Below, piece by piece: positions 40,281-49,415 of a DNA stretch of 64,000 bases. The translations under genes were made by a program, and so were the position numbers. The notes under the pieces are model-generated. The model had not been told where the DNA came from, made no database searches, and saw only the letters and a list, made by a program, of their open reading frames with translations. Each line of letters begins with the position of its first letter. The stretch's first letter is position 1. This DNA comes from Streptomyces showdoensis (GTDB lineage Bacteria; Actinomycetota; Actinomycetes; Streptomycetales; Streptomycetaceae): contig NZ_BAAAXG010000007.1 of assembly GCF_039535475.1 (NCBI RefSeq), positions 6,813-70,812 of the forward strand, in the 5' to 3' direction.

Positions 40281-41135
40281 GTGGGGACGGGCGACCGGGT
40301 GACGGTGCCACCGCCGGGCGAGGAGGCCACGCGGACCGCGCGCGAGGCCGGGCTCGGGGTGTATCTGCGGGGCTTCCGTGCGCACCACACCGAGGGCGAG
40401 CGGCGCCGGGGCGTGCCGCCCTCGGCGCTGCTGCTGCTCGGGGTGGCGGCCCTCTGGCTCCCGGTGCTGGCCACCCGGCTGGTCGGCACCTGGGCCGGGA
40501 TCCTGCTGCTGGTGCCGCCGTTCGGCCTGCTCGGGCGGCTGGTGTGGCGCTACGGCAAGGTGCCCAGCGCCTCGCTGCGACCGGACGAGTACGTGTACCT
40601 GTACGAGCGGGGGCTGCTCTGTCCGGGCACCGACGGGGGCGCGCGGGCGGTGCCCTGGGGCGCGGTGACGGCGATGCACCAGGACGTCACCCGTACGTAC
40701 GTCCACGGGGGGTACGCGGGGACGCGCTACGCGTACCGGCTGTCGACCGGCGGACGGCGGGCGGTGACCGTGGACGGCTTCATCAACGAGGAGACGGTGC
40801 CGAAGCCCACCGACTCGCAGATCCGCGAGCTGGCCCAGATCGTCCTGGACGAGACGGTGCGCCGGGCCCTGCCGACGGCGGTGTCGGCGCTGGAGGAGGG
40901 CGGGAGCGTGGCCTTCGGGGAGGTGGCGCTGGACGGGCGGGGCATCACGCTGCCGTCGGGGACGTCGCCGTGGGAGCGGGTGCGGCGCTGCGAGCTGCGC
41001 GGGGACGGGCTGGTCGTGGTGCGGACCGCCGGGGGCGGCCGGTGGGCGCGGGAGTCGCGGGAGATCCCCGACTTCCCGGTCTTCTGGGCCCTGGTCAAGG
41101 AGCTGGCGCCGACCGCCCGCGAACACCGTAGGTGA
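40281..41135 (+). CDS. Membrane protein of unknown function (DUF6585-like)
   Basis: The 284-aa protein has an N-terminal cytosolic part (HHTEGERRRGVPP), two adjacent transmembrane helices at about residues 48-95 (ALLLLGVAALWLPVLATRLVG; WAGILLLVPPFGLLGRLVWR), and a C-terminal domain of about 190 residues. The C-terminal domain has pleckstrin-like strands (DEYVYLYERGLLCPG; YAYRLSTGGRRAVTVDGF; VAFGEVALDGRGITLP; WARESREIPDFPVFWALVKEL). This outline matches the DUF6585 group of Streptomyces, whose function is unknown. The GTG start has a GAGGGGGAGGGGGG stretch upstream. It lies 31 bases after the Nudix gene. Confidence 0.72.
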   Translation: MGTGDRVTVPPPGEEATRTAREAGLGVYLRGFRAHHTEGERRRGVPPSALLLLGVAALWLPVLATRLVGTWAGILLLVPPFGLLGRLVWRYGKVPSASLRPDEYVYLYERGLLCPGTDGGARAVPWGAVTAMHQDVTRTYVHGGYAGTRYAYRLSTGGRRAVTVDGFINEETVPKPTDSQIRELAQIVLDETVRRALPTAVSALEEGGSVAFGEVALDGRGITLPSGTSPWERVRRCELRGDGLVVVRTAGGGRWARESREIPDFPVFWALVKELAPTAREHRR

Positions 41136-41245
41136 CCGCTCTCCGCGAAGGGAGGCGCATCACTCACCGTGCGTCACCATGCGGGGCGCGGCGGAGGTGG
41201 TTAGCGTGGCCGTAGACACGTCATCGATCGGAAGAGAGTCCCGTC

Positions 41246-42043
41246 ATGGCCTCACGCACGGAAGGCACGCCGGTCTGGACCGACGCGATGTTCACGGACA
41301 TCGAGGGGGCGAAGTCGTTCTACGGCGACGTGCTCGGCTGGACCTTCGGCGAGTCCGCCTCGGAGTACGGGAACTACACCCAGGCCTACAAGGACGGCAA
41401 GGCGGTCGCGGCGGTCGTCCCGCCGATGCCCGGGCAGGACGGTGAGCAGCAGTCGGCCTGGTGTCTGTACTTCGCCTCGCCCGACGTCGAGATCACCGCG
41501 GAGAAGATCAAGGCCGCGGGCGGCACGCTGCTGATGGAGCCGATGAGGGTGGGCGACTTCGGTTCGATGTGTCTGGCGCAGGACCCGACGGGCGTGGTGT
41601 TCGGCGTCTGGCAGGCGGGCGCGCACGAGGGCTTCGAGGTGGAGGGCGAGTCCGGCAGCTACGCGTGGGCGGAGGTCTTCACCCGCGAGCCGGCCAAGGC
41701 CGACGACTTCTTCACCGCGGTCTTCGACTACAGCTCGAAGAAGATCAAGGACGAGCACATGGACTACCGGGTCTTCGACCTCGGTGCCGATCCCGTCCTG
41801 GGCCGGATGGCGATGACCGCGGAGGACTTCCCGGCCGAGATCCCCGCGTACATCCAGGTCTACTTCGCCGTCGACAACTGCGACAAGGCCGTCGAGTACG
41901 CCGAGCGGGCCGGCGGCCGGAAGGTGTTCGGGCCGATGGACAGCCCCTTCGGGCGGTTCGCGGCGATCGTGGACCCGCAGGGCGCGGCGTTCGCGGTGAT
42001 CGACGCGAGGACGACGGTCGGCGAGATGCCCGAGATGGAGTGA
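41246..42043 (+). CDS. VOC-family protein with two glyoxalase-like domains
   Basis: The 265-aa protein has two VOC halves. The first has WTDAMFTDIEGAKSFYGDVLGWTFGES, ASPDVEITAEKIKAAGGTLLMEPM and DPTGVVFGVWQ. The second has YAWAEVFTREPAKADDFFTAVFDY, VYFAVDNCDKAVEYAERAGGRKVFGPM and DPQGAAFAVI. It resembles CFP30B-type proteins of actinobacteria, for which no reaction is established. The usual metal ligands of glyoxalases are only partly present, so catalysis is uncertain. AGAGAG precedes the ATG. A 14-bp-stem terminator follows. A paralogue occurs at 55675-56454. Confidence 0.88.
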   Translation: MASRTEGTPVWTDAMFTDIEGAKSFYGDVLGWTFGESASEYGNYTQAYKDGKAVAAVVPPMPGQDGEQQSAWCLYFASPDVEITAEKIKAAGGTLLMEPMRVGDFGSMCLAQDPTGVVFGVWQAGAHEGFEVEGESGSYAWAEVFTREPAKADDFFTAVFDYSSKKIKDEHMDYRVFDLGADPVLGRMAMTAEDFPAEIPAYIQVYFAVDNCDKAVEYAERAGGRKVFGPMDSPFGRFAAIVDPQGAAFAVIDARTTVGEMPEME

Positions 42044-42062
42044 GCCCCCCCACGGGACGCTG

Positions 42063-42095
42063 GTGCCCGGGACCCCGTCGGGGGGTCCCGGGCAC
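42063..42095. terminator. Bidirectional terminator, 14-bp perfect stem
   Basis: gtgcccgggacccc (42063-42076) pairs with ggggtcccgggcac (42082-42095) around a 5-base loop between convergent genes. Confidence 0.82.
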
Positions 42096-42118
42096 GCGTG
42101 CTTCCGCCCGGAGGGCGG

Positions 42119-43711
42119 TCAGGCGCCGTCGCGGACGGCGACGATGCCGTTGAAGACGCCCACGTACGCGGTGCCGTCGGGACCGAGGGTGATCGGCGCC
42201 CAGTTGTTGTCGTAGGCGGGGCCGGTGCCGGTCAGCCGGGACCAGGAGCGCTTGCCGGTGCGGAAGTCGACGGCCGTCAGGTACCAGGCGTCGATGCCGA
42301 GCGGGTTGGGCCGCTTCTCGTAGAAGTAGAGCAGGCCGTTGGCGGTGGAGAGCTTGGGCACGGTGGAGGGCGAGCGGACGTCGCTCTCCCACACGGTGTC
42401 GCAGCCGCTGCCGTCGGCGCGGACGTCGACGCGGGTGGCGCCGCCGACGACGCTGCGGCCGAAGGTCAGCGTGGTGGGGTTCTCGTAGCCGTAGTTGTTC
42501 TCGACGACGAGGCTGTTGCCCCAGCTGATGAGCGAGTTGTCGGTGGTGGAGGCGCCGGAGCCGAAGACCGGGACCTTGCAGACGAGGCGGTCGGCCTCGG
42601 CCACGTCGGTGCCGCGCCGGTAGACCAGGACGTTCATCCGGTCGTCGGCGTTGTCGGTGATGGCGACGTACCGCGCGCCGTTCTGGCCGAAGAGGTCGGG
42701 GGTGGTGCCCGAGCCCTGGTTCACGGAGCCGGGCTTGGTGCCGGTGCCCCGGTCGTAGGTCTGGCGCCACTGGACGCGCGGGGTGCCGTCGGCGTCGGCG
42801 CGGAAGCTGTAGAGCGCGTGGTCGGTGACGATGGAGACGCCGTCCTCGGCGACGGAGAAGGAGTTCTGGATCTCCTCGCCGTCGAGCCGGATCGCGCGCA
42901 GGGCGCCGGTGGCGGGGTCGACGGTGCCGACCCGGCCGAGCCGGGTCACCCACCAGATGCGCCCGTCCCAGTCGGGCATCACGGAGGTGACGGGGTCGCA
43001 GACGCCGCTGGGGAAGAGGTTGGTCCAGCTGACGCAGTCGTGCGGGACGAGCGGGGTCAGGTCCCAGTCGTCCTCGACGACGAACTCCCATGCCCCGTCG
43101 CCCTTCTGACGGTGCGCGAGGCGCAGGACGTGCTGCCGCGAGTCGGCCAGGACGACCCGGTCGCGGTCGTCGAGGTAGAAGTAGGCGCCGCCGGAGGTGT
43201 CCTTGAAGATCTTCTCGAAGTCGAGGCGGGTGATGGCCTCGACGGTGGAGGAGCGCTGCGGCAGCTGGTACTCGGCGAGGGTGTCGAGGGTGCGCGGGTC
43301 GAGCAGTTTGAGCAGGAAGCCGTTGAAGGTGCCGCAGACGGTGACGAGCCGGCCGCCGGCGTCGAACGTGACGGTGGCGCACTCGCCGCCCAGGGCGGCG
43401 ATCTTCTCGCTGGCGACCTTGGGGTCGCGGCCGAGCGGCCCGGGGAAGGGGTGGGTGCCGCTGCCGGCCGCGTCGGCGTGCATGCCGCTGCGGCCGTTGG
43501 GGGCGAGGTACGGGTGCTGGGGCGGCGCCTCGGCGGGGACCGGCCGGGCGGTGGCGGGCGCCCCCTCGTAGGAGGCGACGAGCCGGTGCCCGGGGGCGAG
43601 CGGTATCTCGTCGGCGAGGGCGACGGGTGTGGCGAGGGCGAGCGCGGTCGCGCTCACGGCGGCGATCAGCGCGAGTGCGCGGGCTCGCCGACCGGGGGGT
43701 CGGGTGGTCAA
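42119..43711 (-). CDS. Large secreted beta-propeller-like protein
   Basis: The 530-aa product starts at TTG 43711, chosen because GAGGAG lies 5 bases before it and a signal peptide follows directly (PGRRARALALIAAVSATALALATPVALA, cleaved near ALA-D). The mature protein has repeated strand motifs with Asp/Gly turns: ATVTFDAGGRLVTVCGTFNGF, YFYLDDRDRVVLADS, WDGRIWWVTRLGRVGTVDPATG, FSVAEDGVSIVTDHALYSF, YVAITDNADDRMNVLVYRRG and GPDGTAYVGVFNGIVAV. This is typical of PQQ-like or quinoprotein propellers without PQQ ligands. Cysteines (GECAT, VTVCG, PHDCVSW, SGVCDP, LVCKV, GSGCDT) could form three disulfides. Substrate and role are unknown. Confidence 0.78.
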   Translation of the reverse strand: MTTRPPGRRARALALIAAVSATALALATPVALADEIPLAPGHRLVASYEGAPATARPVPAEAPPQHPYLAPNGRSGMHADAAGSGTHPFPGPLGRDPKVASEKIAALGGECATVTFDAGGRLVTVCGTFNGFLLKLLDPRTLDTLAEYQLPQRSSTVEAITRLDFEKIFKDTSGGAYFYLDDRDRVVLADSRQHVLRLAHRQKGDGAWEFVVEDDWDLTPLVPHDCVSWTNLFPSGVCDPVTSVMPDWDGRIWWVTRLGRVGTVDPATGALRAIRLDGEEIQNSFSVAEDGVSIVTDHALYSFRADADGTPRVQWRQTYDRGTGTKPGSVNQGSGTTPDLFGQNGARYVAITDNADDRMNVLVYRRGTDVAEADRLVCKVPVFGSGASTTDNSLISWGNSLVVENNYGYENPTTLTFGRSVVGGATRVDVRADGSGCDTVWESDVRSPSTVPKLSTANGLLYFYEKRPNPLGIDAWYLTAVDFRTGKRSWSRLTGTGPAYDNNWAPITLGPDGTAYVGVFNGIVAVRDGA

Positions 43712-43843
43712 TGCGGCTCCTCGGGTGCGTGCGTACGAAGGTCGCGCCGCGGTGACGCTAGGCCCGAGTGCTTGAGATGTACATGGAAAAGCGGGCCGTT
43801 TCACGCGCACTTCACGATCATGAAACGTTCCGCCGGGCGCCGG

Positions 43844-44038
43844 TCAGGGCCGCAGGCTGGAGACCACGTCGGCGGTGGCGGCGACCCCGTTCTGGATGCT
43901 GGGCGCCATGCTCGTGCTCGCCAGGAAGAAGCCGAGCAGCGCGCAGACCAGCGCGTGGGAGAACTTCAGACCTCCCGTGCGCAGGAAGATCACGGCCAGG
44001 ATCAGCAGCAGCAGCAGTACGGAAACGGAAACGGCCAT
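43844..44038 (-). CDS. Small membrane protein, 64 aa
   Basis: The short product has an N-terminal hydrophobic helix (VSVSVLLLLLILAVIFLRTGGL), a second one (HALVCALLGFFLASTSMAPSI) and a polar tail NGVAATADVVSS. Proteins almost identical in layout are widespread in Streptomyces as conserved hypotheticals. The start ATG 44038 has AGGAGG 8 bases upstream; an upstream in-frame ATG at 44062 lacks a site. Function is unknown. Confidence 0.78.
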   Translation of the reverse strand: MAVSVSVLLLLLILAVIFLRTGGLKFSHALVCALLGFFLASTSMAPSIQNGVAATADVVSSLRP

Positions 44039-44150
44039 CGCGCAAACCTCCTCGCGCCGCACCGGAATTGCGGCGTTCGGCGGACAGTGTGGCGGACCGG
44101 ACGATCCGGACGGCGGTATGGCGGCGCGCCCATCCGGGTGACGTTCCGGA

Positions 44151-44858
44151 TCAGACCGTTCCCCACCGCGGCACCGGACCGTTCCCCGGCTCCGGGGTTC
44201 CGCCCCCCAGGCAGTCGGGCCACTCCACCGTGCGGTCGCACCAGCGCTCCAGGAGCACCCGGTCGTGGCCGACGGCGAGCAGCCCCGCGCCGGTCTCCGC
44301 CCGGTAGGCCTCCACCGCGCCGACCAGGGCCGCGGTCGTCGAGGCGTCGAGCATCGCGGTCATCTCGTCGCAGACCAGCCAGCGGGGCCGCAGCACCAGG
44401 GCGCGGGCCAGGCAGGCGCGCTGCAGCTGCCCGTCGCTGACCTCGTGCGGACGGCGGCCCAGCAGGTCGCCGGTGAGCCCGACGACGGGGGCGAGGGCGG
44501 CGAGGCGTTCGGGGACGAGGGAGCGCCGGCCGGTGGCGCGCAGCGGCTCGGCGATCAGGTCGGCGAGCCGCAGCCGCGGGTCGGCGGCGAGCCGGGGCTG
44601 CTGGAAGACCACCCCGATCGAGGTGCGCAGCGCGCGCGGGGCGCGGTGACGCCAGGCCCGTACCTCGGTGCCGTCGACGCGGACCCGGCCCTCGTCGGGG
44701 CGGTGCAGCAGGGCGGCGACCCGGGCCAGGGTGGACTTGCCGCAGCCGCTGGGGCCGAGCAGCCCGACCGCCTCGCCGGGGGCGACGGTCAGCGAGGCGT
44801 GCCGGAAGACCGGCGCGCGGCGCTCGTATCCGGCGGTGACGTCGTGGAGTTCAAGCAT
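44151..44858 (-). CDS. nikE: ABC importer ATPase, second of two (NikE/DppF type)
   Basis: The 235-aa ATPase has Walker A GPSGCGKST, Q-loop VFQQPRLA, the signature loop as EVSDGQLQRACLARAL (SDGQ replacing SGGQ), Walker B WLVCDEMTAMLD (Met-Thr after the catalytic Glu) and the switch histidine in AVGHDR. It lacks the C-terminal oligopeptide-binding extension with cysteines, so it is the shorter subunit. Its ATG overlaps the end of the companion ATPase gene by 8 bases. The set of binding protein, two permeases and two ATPases imports nickel or peptides. The Nur-like site before the first gene favours nickel. Confidence 0.8.
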   Translation of the reverse strand: MLELHDVTAGYERRAPVFRHASLTVAPGEAVGLLGPSGCGKSTLARVAALLHRPDEGRVRVDGTEVRAWRHRAPRALRTSIGVVFQQPRLAADPRLRLADLIAEPLRATGRRSLVPERLAALAPVVGLTGDLLGRRPHEVSDGQLQRACLARALVLRPRWLVCDEMTAMLDASTTAALVGAVEAYRAETGAGLLAVGHDRVLLERWCDRTVEWPDCLGGGTPEPGNGPVPRWGTV

Positions 44859-45891
44859 CCCGGGCTCCCCACGGGTGGTGGCAGGCGGTGGAGGCGACGA
44901 GGTCCGGCCGGACCGCGCAGGCCTCGGTGGCGCGGGCGCAGCGCGGGGCGAAGGCGCAGCCCTCCGGCAGGTCCGACAGTTCCGGCGGCAGCCCGGGGAC
45001 CGGGGTGAACGCCCGCTCCGGGAGGGCGTCGAGCAGTCCCCGGGCGTAGGGGTGCCGGGGGCCGGGGCCGCCGAAGAAGCGGGCGGCGGGGGTGATCTCG
45101 ACGATCCGCCCGGCGTACATGACGGCGACCCGGTCGGCGACCCGCTCGGCCGCCGCCAGGTCGTGGGTGATGAGCAGCAGGGCCTTGCCCGCGTCGGCGT
45201 GGCGGCGCAGCTCGTCGGCGGTGCGGTCGACGAGTTCCCGGTCGAGTCCGGTGGTGGGTTCGTCGGCGAGCAGCAGGGGCGCGTCGCCGATGAGGGCGAG
45301 GGCGGTGGCCGCGCGCTGGGCGAGGCCGCCGGAGAGCTCGTGCGGGTAGCGGTCGAGGTGTCCGGCGGGGAACGCGGCCCGTTCGGCGGCGGCCTCGGCC
45401 GCGGCGCGCCGGCCGCCCCGCGGGGTGGCGGTGAGGGCCCGGACGGTCTCGGTGAGATGGGCCCGTACGGTGCGCACCGGGGTGAGGTGGGCGGCGGGGC
45501 TCTGCGGGACGAGGCCGACGCGCCGGCCGCGTACCGTGCGGGCGAGGGTGCGTTCGCCGGCGGCGAGCAGGTCGGTGCCGTCGAGGAGGGCGCTGCCCTC
45601 GGTCTCGGCGTTGCCGGGGAGGAGGCCCAGCAGGGCGGAGGCGAGGACGGACTTGCCGCAGCCGCTCTCGCCGACGAGGGCCAGGCACTCCCCCGCCGCC
45701 AGGTCGAAGTCGGCGTCGGTGACGGCGGCGACGCTCCGGCCGCCGCGCATGCGGAAGCGGACGGTCAGGCCCCGGACGCTCAGCACGGCGTCCTCGGCCC
45801 GCTCGGCGGTGACGGCGGCGAGGGCCCGCGCGAGTTGCGGGTTCACGCCCCCGGCCGGTGCGGCCCGTCCGGTCACGGCGTCCCCGGTCAC
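44851..45891 (-). CDS. nikD: ABC importer ATPase, first of two (NikD/DppD type)
   Basis: The 346-aa ATPase has Walker A GESGCGKSV, Q-loop LVPQSPAAHLTPVRTV, signature PHELSGGLAQRAATALAL, Walker B LLLADEPTTGLD and switch His in ITHDLAAAERV. Its C-terminal oligopeptide/nickel extension (PHPYARGLLDALP; CAFAPRCARATEACAVRPDLV) holds the usual cysteine pattern of this subfamily. A nonstandard N-terminal stretch of about 30 residues precedes LSVRGLTVRF. GTG 45891 overlaps the permease stop (GTGA); a start nearer the domain cannot be excluded. Confidence 0.82.
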   Translation of the reverse strand: MTGDAVTGRAAPAGGVNPQLARALAAVTAERAEDAVLSVRGLTVRFRMRGGRSVAAVTDADFDLAAGECLALVGESGCGKSVLASALLGLLPGNAETEGSALLDGTDLLAAGERTLARTVRGRRVGLVPQSPAAHLTPVRTVRAHLTETVRALTATPRGGRRAAAEAAAERAAFPAGHLDRYPHELSGGLAQRAATALALIGDAPLLLADEPTTGLDRELVDRTADELRRHADAGKALLLITHDLAAAERVADRVAVMYAGRIVEITPAARFFGGPGPRHPYARGLLDALPERAFTPVPGLPPELSDLPEGCAFAPRCARATEACAVRPDLVASTACHHPWGARDA

Positions 45892-46790
45892 AGTGTCAGC
45901 TCCGATCGGCGGCGCGGGTTGAGCCGGTCGCGCCAGATCCCGGCGAGTCCGGCGATGGCGAGGGTCGGCACGATGAGCAGGAGGCCGGGGAAGAGGGTCG
46001 GCCACCAGGCCCCGGCCAGCAGCGAGGAGCGCGCGGTCTGGACGAGGCCGCCGAGGCTGGCCTGGTGGCTGGGCAGGCCGAGGCCGAGGAAGGAGAGCGC
46101 CGACTCGTGCCACATGGCGTGCGGCACCATGAGGACGGCGGCGAGGCCGGCCTGCGGCAGGACGGCGGGCAGCAGGTGCCGCACGACGACCCGCCGGCGG
46201 GAGGCGCCGCCGGAGACCGCGGCGTCCACGAAGGGCCGCCCGCGCAGCGAGAGCACCTCGGAGCGGACGATCCGGGCGGTGGAGAGCCAGTGGGTGAGCG
46301 CCACGGACACGATCACCGGCCAGACCCCGGGCCGGAACATGGCCACGATGAAGATCCCCAGCAGCAGGTGGGGCACGGAGGAGAAGGCGTCGACGATCCG
46401 CATCACGAAGCGGTCGAACCGGCCGCCCAGCGCGCCCGCGACGGCGCCGACCGCCGTCCCGATGACGGTGGCGACCAGCGCGGCGACCAGGCCGACGAGG
46501 AGCGAGACGCGCAGCCCGTAGACGCAGCGCAGGAGCAGGTCCCGGCCGAGGTCGTCGGTGCCGAACGGGTGCTCCCAGGACGGCGGCAGCAGCTTGCTCC
46601 CGAGGTCGACGGCCTGTTCGTCGAGCCGGACGAGGGGCGGCACGAGCAGGACGGCGAGGACGACGGCGCCGGTGACGAGCGCGGAGCTCCACAGCCGGGC
46701 CCGCCGGGTGCGGTCGGCGGGGGCTCCCCCGCGCGTCCGCGCCCGGGGGGTGCCCCGGCTCTCGGGTTTCCTGAGCGTGGTGTCAGCCAT
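45888..46790 (-). CDS. nikC: ABC importer permease 2 (NikC/DppC type)
   Basis: The 300-aa membrane protein has an N-terminal cytosolic region with many Arg, then a first helix ALVTGAVVLAVLLVPPLV. The periplasmic segment is LLPPSWEHPFGTDDLGRDLL, the hallmark of the NikC/DppC/OppC family. Five more helices follow with the ATPase-contact motif EVLSLRGRPFVDAAVSGGAS and the closing GAWWPTLFPGLLLIV. It overlaps the first permease gene by 8 bases and the first ATPase gene by 4. Confidence 0.85.
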   Translation of the reverse strand: MADTTLRKPESRGTPRARTRGGAPADRTRRARLWSSALVTGAVVLAVLLVPPLVRLDEQAVDLGSKLLPPSWEHPFGTDDLGRDLLLRCVYGLRVSLLVGLVAALVATVIGTAVGAVAGALGGRFDRFVMRIVDAFSSVPHLLLGIFIVAMFRPGVWPVIVSVALTHWLSTARIVRSEVLSLRGRPFVDAAVSGGASRRRVVVRHLLPAVLPQAGLAAVLMVPHAMWHESALSFLGLGLPSHQASLGGLVQTARSSLLAGAWWPTLFPGLLLIVPTLAIAGLAGIWRDRLNPRRRSELTL

Positions 46791-47775
46791 CGAATCCCAC
46801 CCGGGGGTCGGCCAGTCCGTAGAGCAGGTCGGAGAGGAGGTTGCCGAGCAGCACGGCGGCGGTGGCCAGCACGGTGAGCGCGGCGAGCAGCGGGAAGTCG
46901 ACGGAGACGGCGGCCTGCACGGTGGCGGCGGCGATGCCGGGCCAGCTGAAGACGGTCTCCACCAGGAGGGCGCCGGTGATCAGTTCGGGGACCCGGGAGC
47001 CGATCAGGGTGAGCATGGGCAGCATGCCCGAGCGCAGGGCGTGGCCGGTGAGGACGGTCCGCTCGGAGAGGCCGCGGGCGCGGGCGCCGCGCACCGGGTC
47101 CTCCTCCAGCGCGTCGCCGACGCCCTGGCGTACGTACAGGAAGAACCAGGGCAGTTGGGAGACGCCGAGGACGAGGGCGGGCAGCACCAGGTGGGTGGCG
47201 ACCTGGCCGGCGGTGACGGTGTCGCTTCCGGTGTCGGTGAGTCCGCCGGCGGGCAGCGCGCCGAGCCGGAGGGCGAAGAACCAGATGGCGAGCAGGCCGA
47301 GCCAGAAGGCCGGGGCGGCTTCCAGGGTGTACGCGGCGGAGCTCACGGCCCGGTCGAGCAGGCCGCCCCGGCGGCGGCCGGCGAGGACGCCGAGGGCGGT
47401 GCCGAGGGTGACGGCGACGAGGAAGGCGGTGGCGGCGAGCAGCACGGACCAGCCGAGGCGTTCGGCGATGACGTCGGCGACGGGCTGGCGCATGGTGCCG
47501 GACTCGCCGAGGTCGCCGGTGACGGCGCCGCCGAGCCAGTCCCACCAGCGGGTGAGCAGGGGCCGGTCGACGCCGAGGTTGGCGCGCAGCTGGTCCAGGT
47601 TCTCCTGGGAGGCGGTGAGTCCGGCGGTGCCGGCGTAGGCCTTGACGGGGTCGAAGGGGGAGGCCTCGGCGACGGCGAAGACCGCGAGGGTGACGCCGAG
47701 CAGGACCGGGACGGCGGCCAGGGCGCGCCGTCCCGTCATCCGGGCCATGGCCCCCCAGGGGAGGCGGCGGCTCAC
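46783..47775 (-). CDS. nikB: ABC importer permease 1 (NikB/DppB type)
   Basis: The 330-aa membrane protein has the family's first helix AAVPVLLGVTLAVFAVAEASPFDP, the loop LRANLGVDRPLLTRWWDWLGGAVTGDLGESG, and six helices. The coupling motif is ARARGLSERTVLTGHALRSGMLPMLTLIG, near the end. It starts at GTG 47775, overlapping the binding-protein stop (GTGA); ATG 47748 (GAMARMTGRR) is another possible start. Confidence 0.85.
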   Translation of the reverse strand: MSRRLPWGAMARMTGRRALAAVPVLLGVTLAVFAVAEASPFDPVKAYAGTAGLTASQENLDQLRANLGVDRPLLTRWWDWLGGAVTGDLGESGTMRQPVADVIAERLGWSVLLAATAFLVAVTLGTALGVLAGRRRGGLLDRAVSSAAYTLEAAPAFWLGLLAIWFFALRLGALPAGGLTDTGSDTVTAGQVATHLVLPALVLGVSQLPWFFLYVRQGVGDALEEDPVRGARARGLSERTVLTGHALRSGMLPMLTLIGSRVPELITGALLVETVFSWPGIAAATVQAAVSVDFPLLAALTVLATAAVLLGNLLSDLLYGLADPRVGFDG

Positions 47776-49382
47776 GGCTTCGGCTTCCAGCCCTCGACGT
47801 TCCACCAGGGGCCGGAGGCCAGGCCGTGGTCGTGCGGCTCGACCTGGGTGGTCAGGCCGCCGGCGGCGGTGTCCCAGCGGTCGTTCACGACGTAGAGGTG
47901 GTCGATGTGGGTGAGGAAGGTGTAACCGGGGTTCCGGACCAGTTCGCGCTGGACGGTGTCGTACGCGGCGCGGCGCTTCGCCGGGTCGTTCGTGCGGCGG
48001 CCGTCCTCCAGGGCCTTGTCGACGGCCTTGTTGTCGTACCAGGCCATGTTGTTGAAGCCGTCGCCGCCGAGGGAGGAGGTGAGCAGCAGGTACTGGTCGA
48101 AGTCGGGGTCGCCGGGCGAGCCGCCGCCGGCCAGGACGGCGTCGGTCTTCATCCGGGGCTCGATGACCTCCCAGGTGCCGGCCTGGGCCTTGATCTCGAT
48201 GCCGGCCTTCTTGGCGTCGGAGGCGTAGGCGAGGGCGTGGTCCTGGCGGAGCTTGTCGCCGGAGAGGTACCAGAGCGGGAAGGAGGCGCGGACGCCGTTC
48301 CTGACCCGGACGCCGTCGGGGCCGGGCTTCCAGCCGGCCGCGTCGAGGATCTTCCCGGCGGCGGCGAGGTCGTGGCGGCGCTCGGTGCCCCGGGCGAACC
48401 AGGGGCTGTCGGTGGGGACGGGCCCGTAGGCGGGCTTTCCGGCGCCTTCGAGGATCTTGTCCACCATGGCCTGGCGGTCGACGGCGACGTCGAGGGCGCG
48501 GCGGACGGCGGTGTCGCCGGTGACCGCGTGGTGGGTGGGCAGGGTGACCGTGCGGTAGTCGTAGGTGGCGGCCGCGTAGGTCTTCTTGGCCTTGTCCTGC
48601 TTGAATCCGGCGGCGAGGGCGGGCGGCAGGATGGCGCCGTCGAGGTCGCCGGCGCGCAGCCGGGTGGCGCGGACGTCGTCGTCCTTGATGACCGCCATGG
48701 TGAACTTCTTCACCGCGGGCTCGCCGCCCCAGTAGGAGGGGTTGGCCTTGAAGGTGAGCTTCTCGCCCTTGGACCAGCCGGTGAGGAGGTACGGGCCGGT
48801 GCCGATCGGGCGGGTGGTGAAGGAGCCGGTGTTGACGTCCTGGCGGCCTGCGACGTGCTCGGGGGCGATGGCGAGGACGGTGCGCTGGGCGAAGGGCGCG
48901 TAGGGGTACTTGAGGGTGAAGACGACGCTGTCCTCACCGACGGCCCGGACGTCCTTGAGCGCGTCGAGCTCGGTGCGGGAGGCGTTGTTGGTCTTCGGAT
49001 CGAGCACCGTGCGGTAGGTGAAGACGACGTCCTTCGCGGTGAAGGGCTGTCCGTCGCTGAACGTCACGCCCTTGCGGAGCCGGTACGTGTACGTGAGGCC
49101 GTCGGCGCTGATCCGCGGGAGCGCGGTGGCCAGGGCGGGCCGCAGCTTCATGTCGGCGTCGAGGGCGAGCAGCCCGTCGAAGATCTTGGAGTTGCCGTCC
49201 TTGCCGTAGCCGAGCAGGGGGCTGAGGGACTCGGGTTCGTAGGCGATGCCGACGACCGCCGCGTCCTTGCCGCCGGCGCCGGAGCCCGCGGCGCCGCCGG
49301 GGGTCGAGCAGGCCGCCGCGGTGAGGGCCAGGGTTCCGGCCAGCGTCGCGGCGGCCGCGCCGCGTATGGATCGGGCGGTCAT
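47772..49382 (-). CDS. nikA: Solute-binding lipoprotein of the nickel/peptide ABC importer
   Basis: The 536-aa lipoprotein has a signal GAAAATLAGTLALTAAAC with the lipid-attached Cys, then a family 5 extracellular solute-binding domain: VGIAYEPESLSPLLGYGKDGNSKIFDGLL, LRKGVTFSDGQPFTAKDVVFTYRTVLDP, TRPIGTGPYLLTGWSKGEKLTFKANPSYWG, and RRALDVAVDRQAMVDKIL. The family includes peptide, nickel and opine binders. The upstream TTGCGA-N5-TTGCAA resembles the Nur box, so nickel is favoured; the protein sequence alone does not prove this. ATG 49382 is preferred over an upstream start because AAAAGGGG lies close and the signal peptide begins there. Confidence 0.8.
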   Translation of the reverse strand: MTARSIRGAAAATLAGTLALTAAACSTPGGAAGSGAGGKDAAVVGIAYEPESLSPLLGYGKDGNSKIFDGLLALDADMKLRPALATALPRISADGLTYTYRLRKGVTFSDGQPFTAKDVVFTYRTVLDPKTNNASRTELDALKDVRAVGEDSVVFTLKYPYAPFAQRTVLAIAPEHVAGRQDVNTGSFTTRPIGTGPYLLTGWSKGEKLTFKANPSYWGGEPAVKKFTMAVIKDDDVRATRLRAGDLDGAILPPALAAGFKQDKAKKTYAAATYDYRTVTLPTHHAVTGDTAVRRALDVAVDRQAMVDKILEGAGKPAYGPVPTDSPWFARGTERRHDLAAAGKILDAAGWKPGPDGVRVRNGVRASFPLWYLSGDKLRQDHALAYASDAKKAGIEIKAQAGTWEVIEPRMKTDAVLAGGGSPGDPDFDQYLLLTSSLGGDGFNNMAWYDNKAVDKALEDGRRTNDPAKRRAAYDTVQRELVRNPGYTFLTHIDHLYVVNDRWDTAAGGLTTQVEPHDHGLASGPWWNVEGWKPKP

Positions 49383-49415
49383 GGTGTCCACACCCCTTTT
49401 GAAGATCAACTGTTG

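Noticed and set aside
40259..41131. Arg/Gly-rich + strand frame at the DUF6585-like gene
   Set aside because: The other frame shows transmembrane helices and family-like strands, so this one is a shadow.
47772..49382. Oligopeptide-binding protein as the definite call for the ABC importer
   Set aside because: The family cannot separate peptide from nickel binders by eye, and the upstream Nur-like site favours nickel; both are kept open in the entry.
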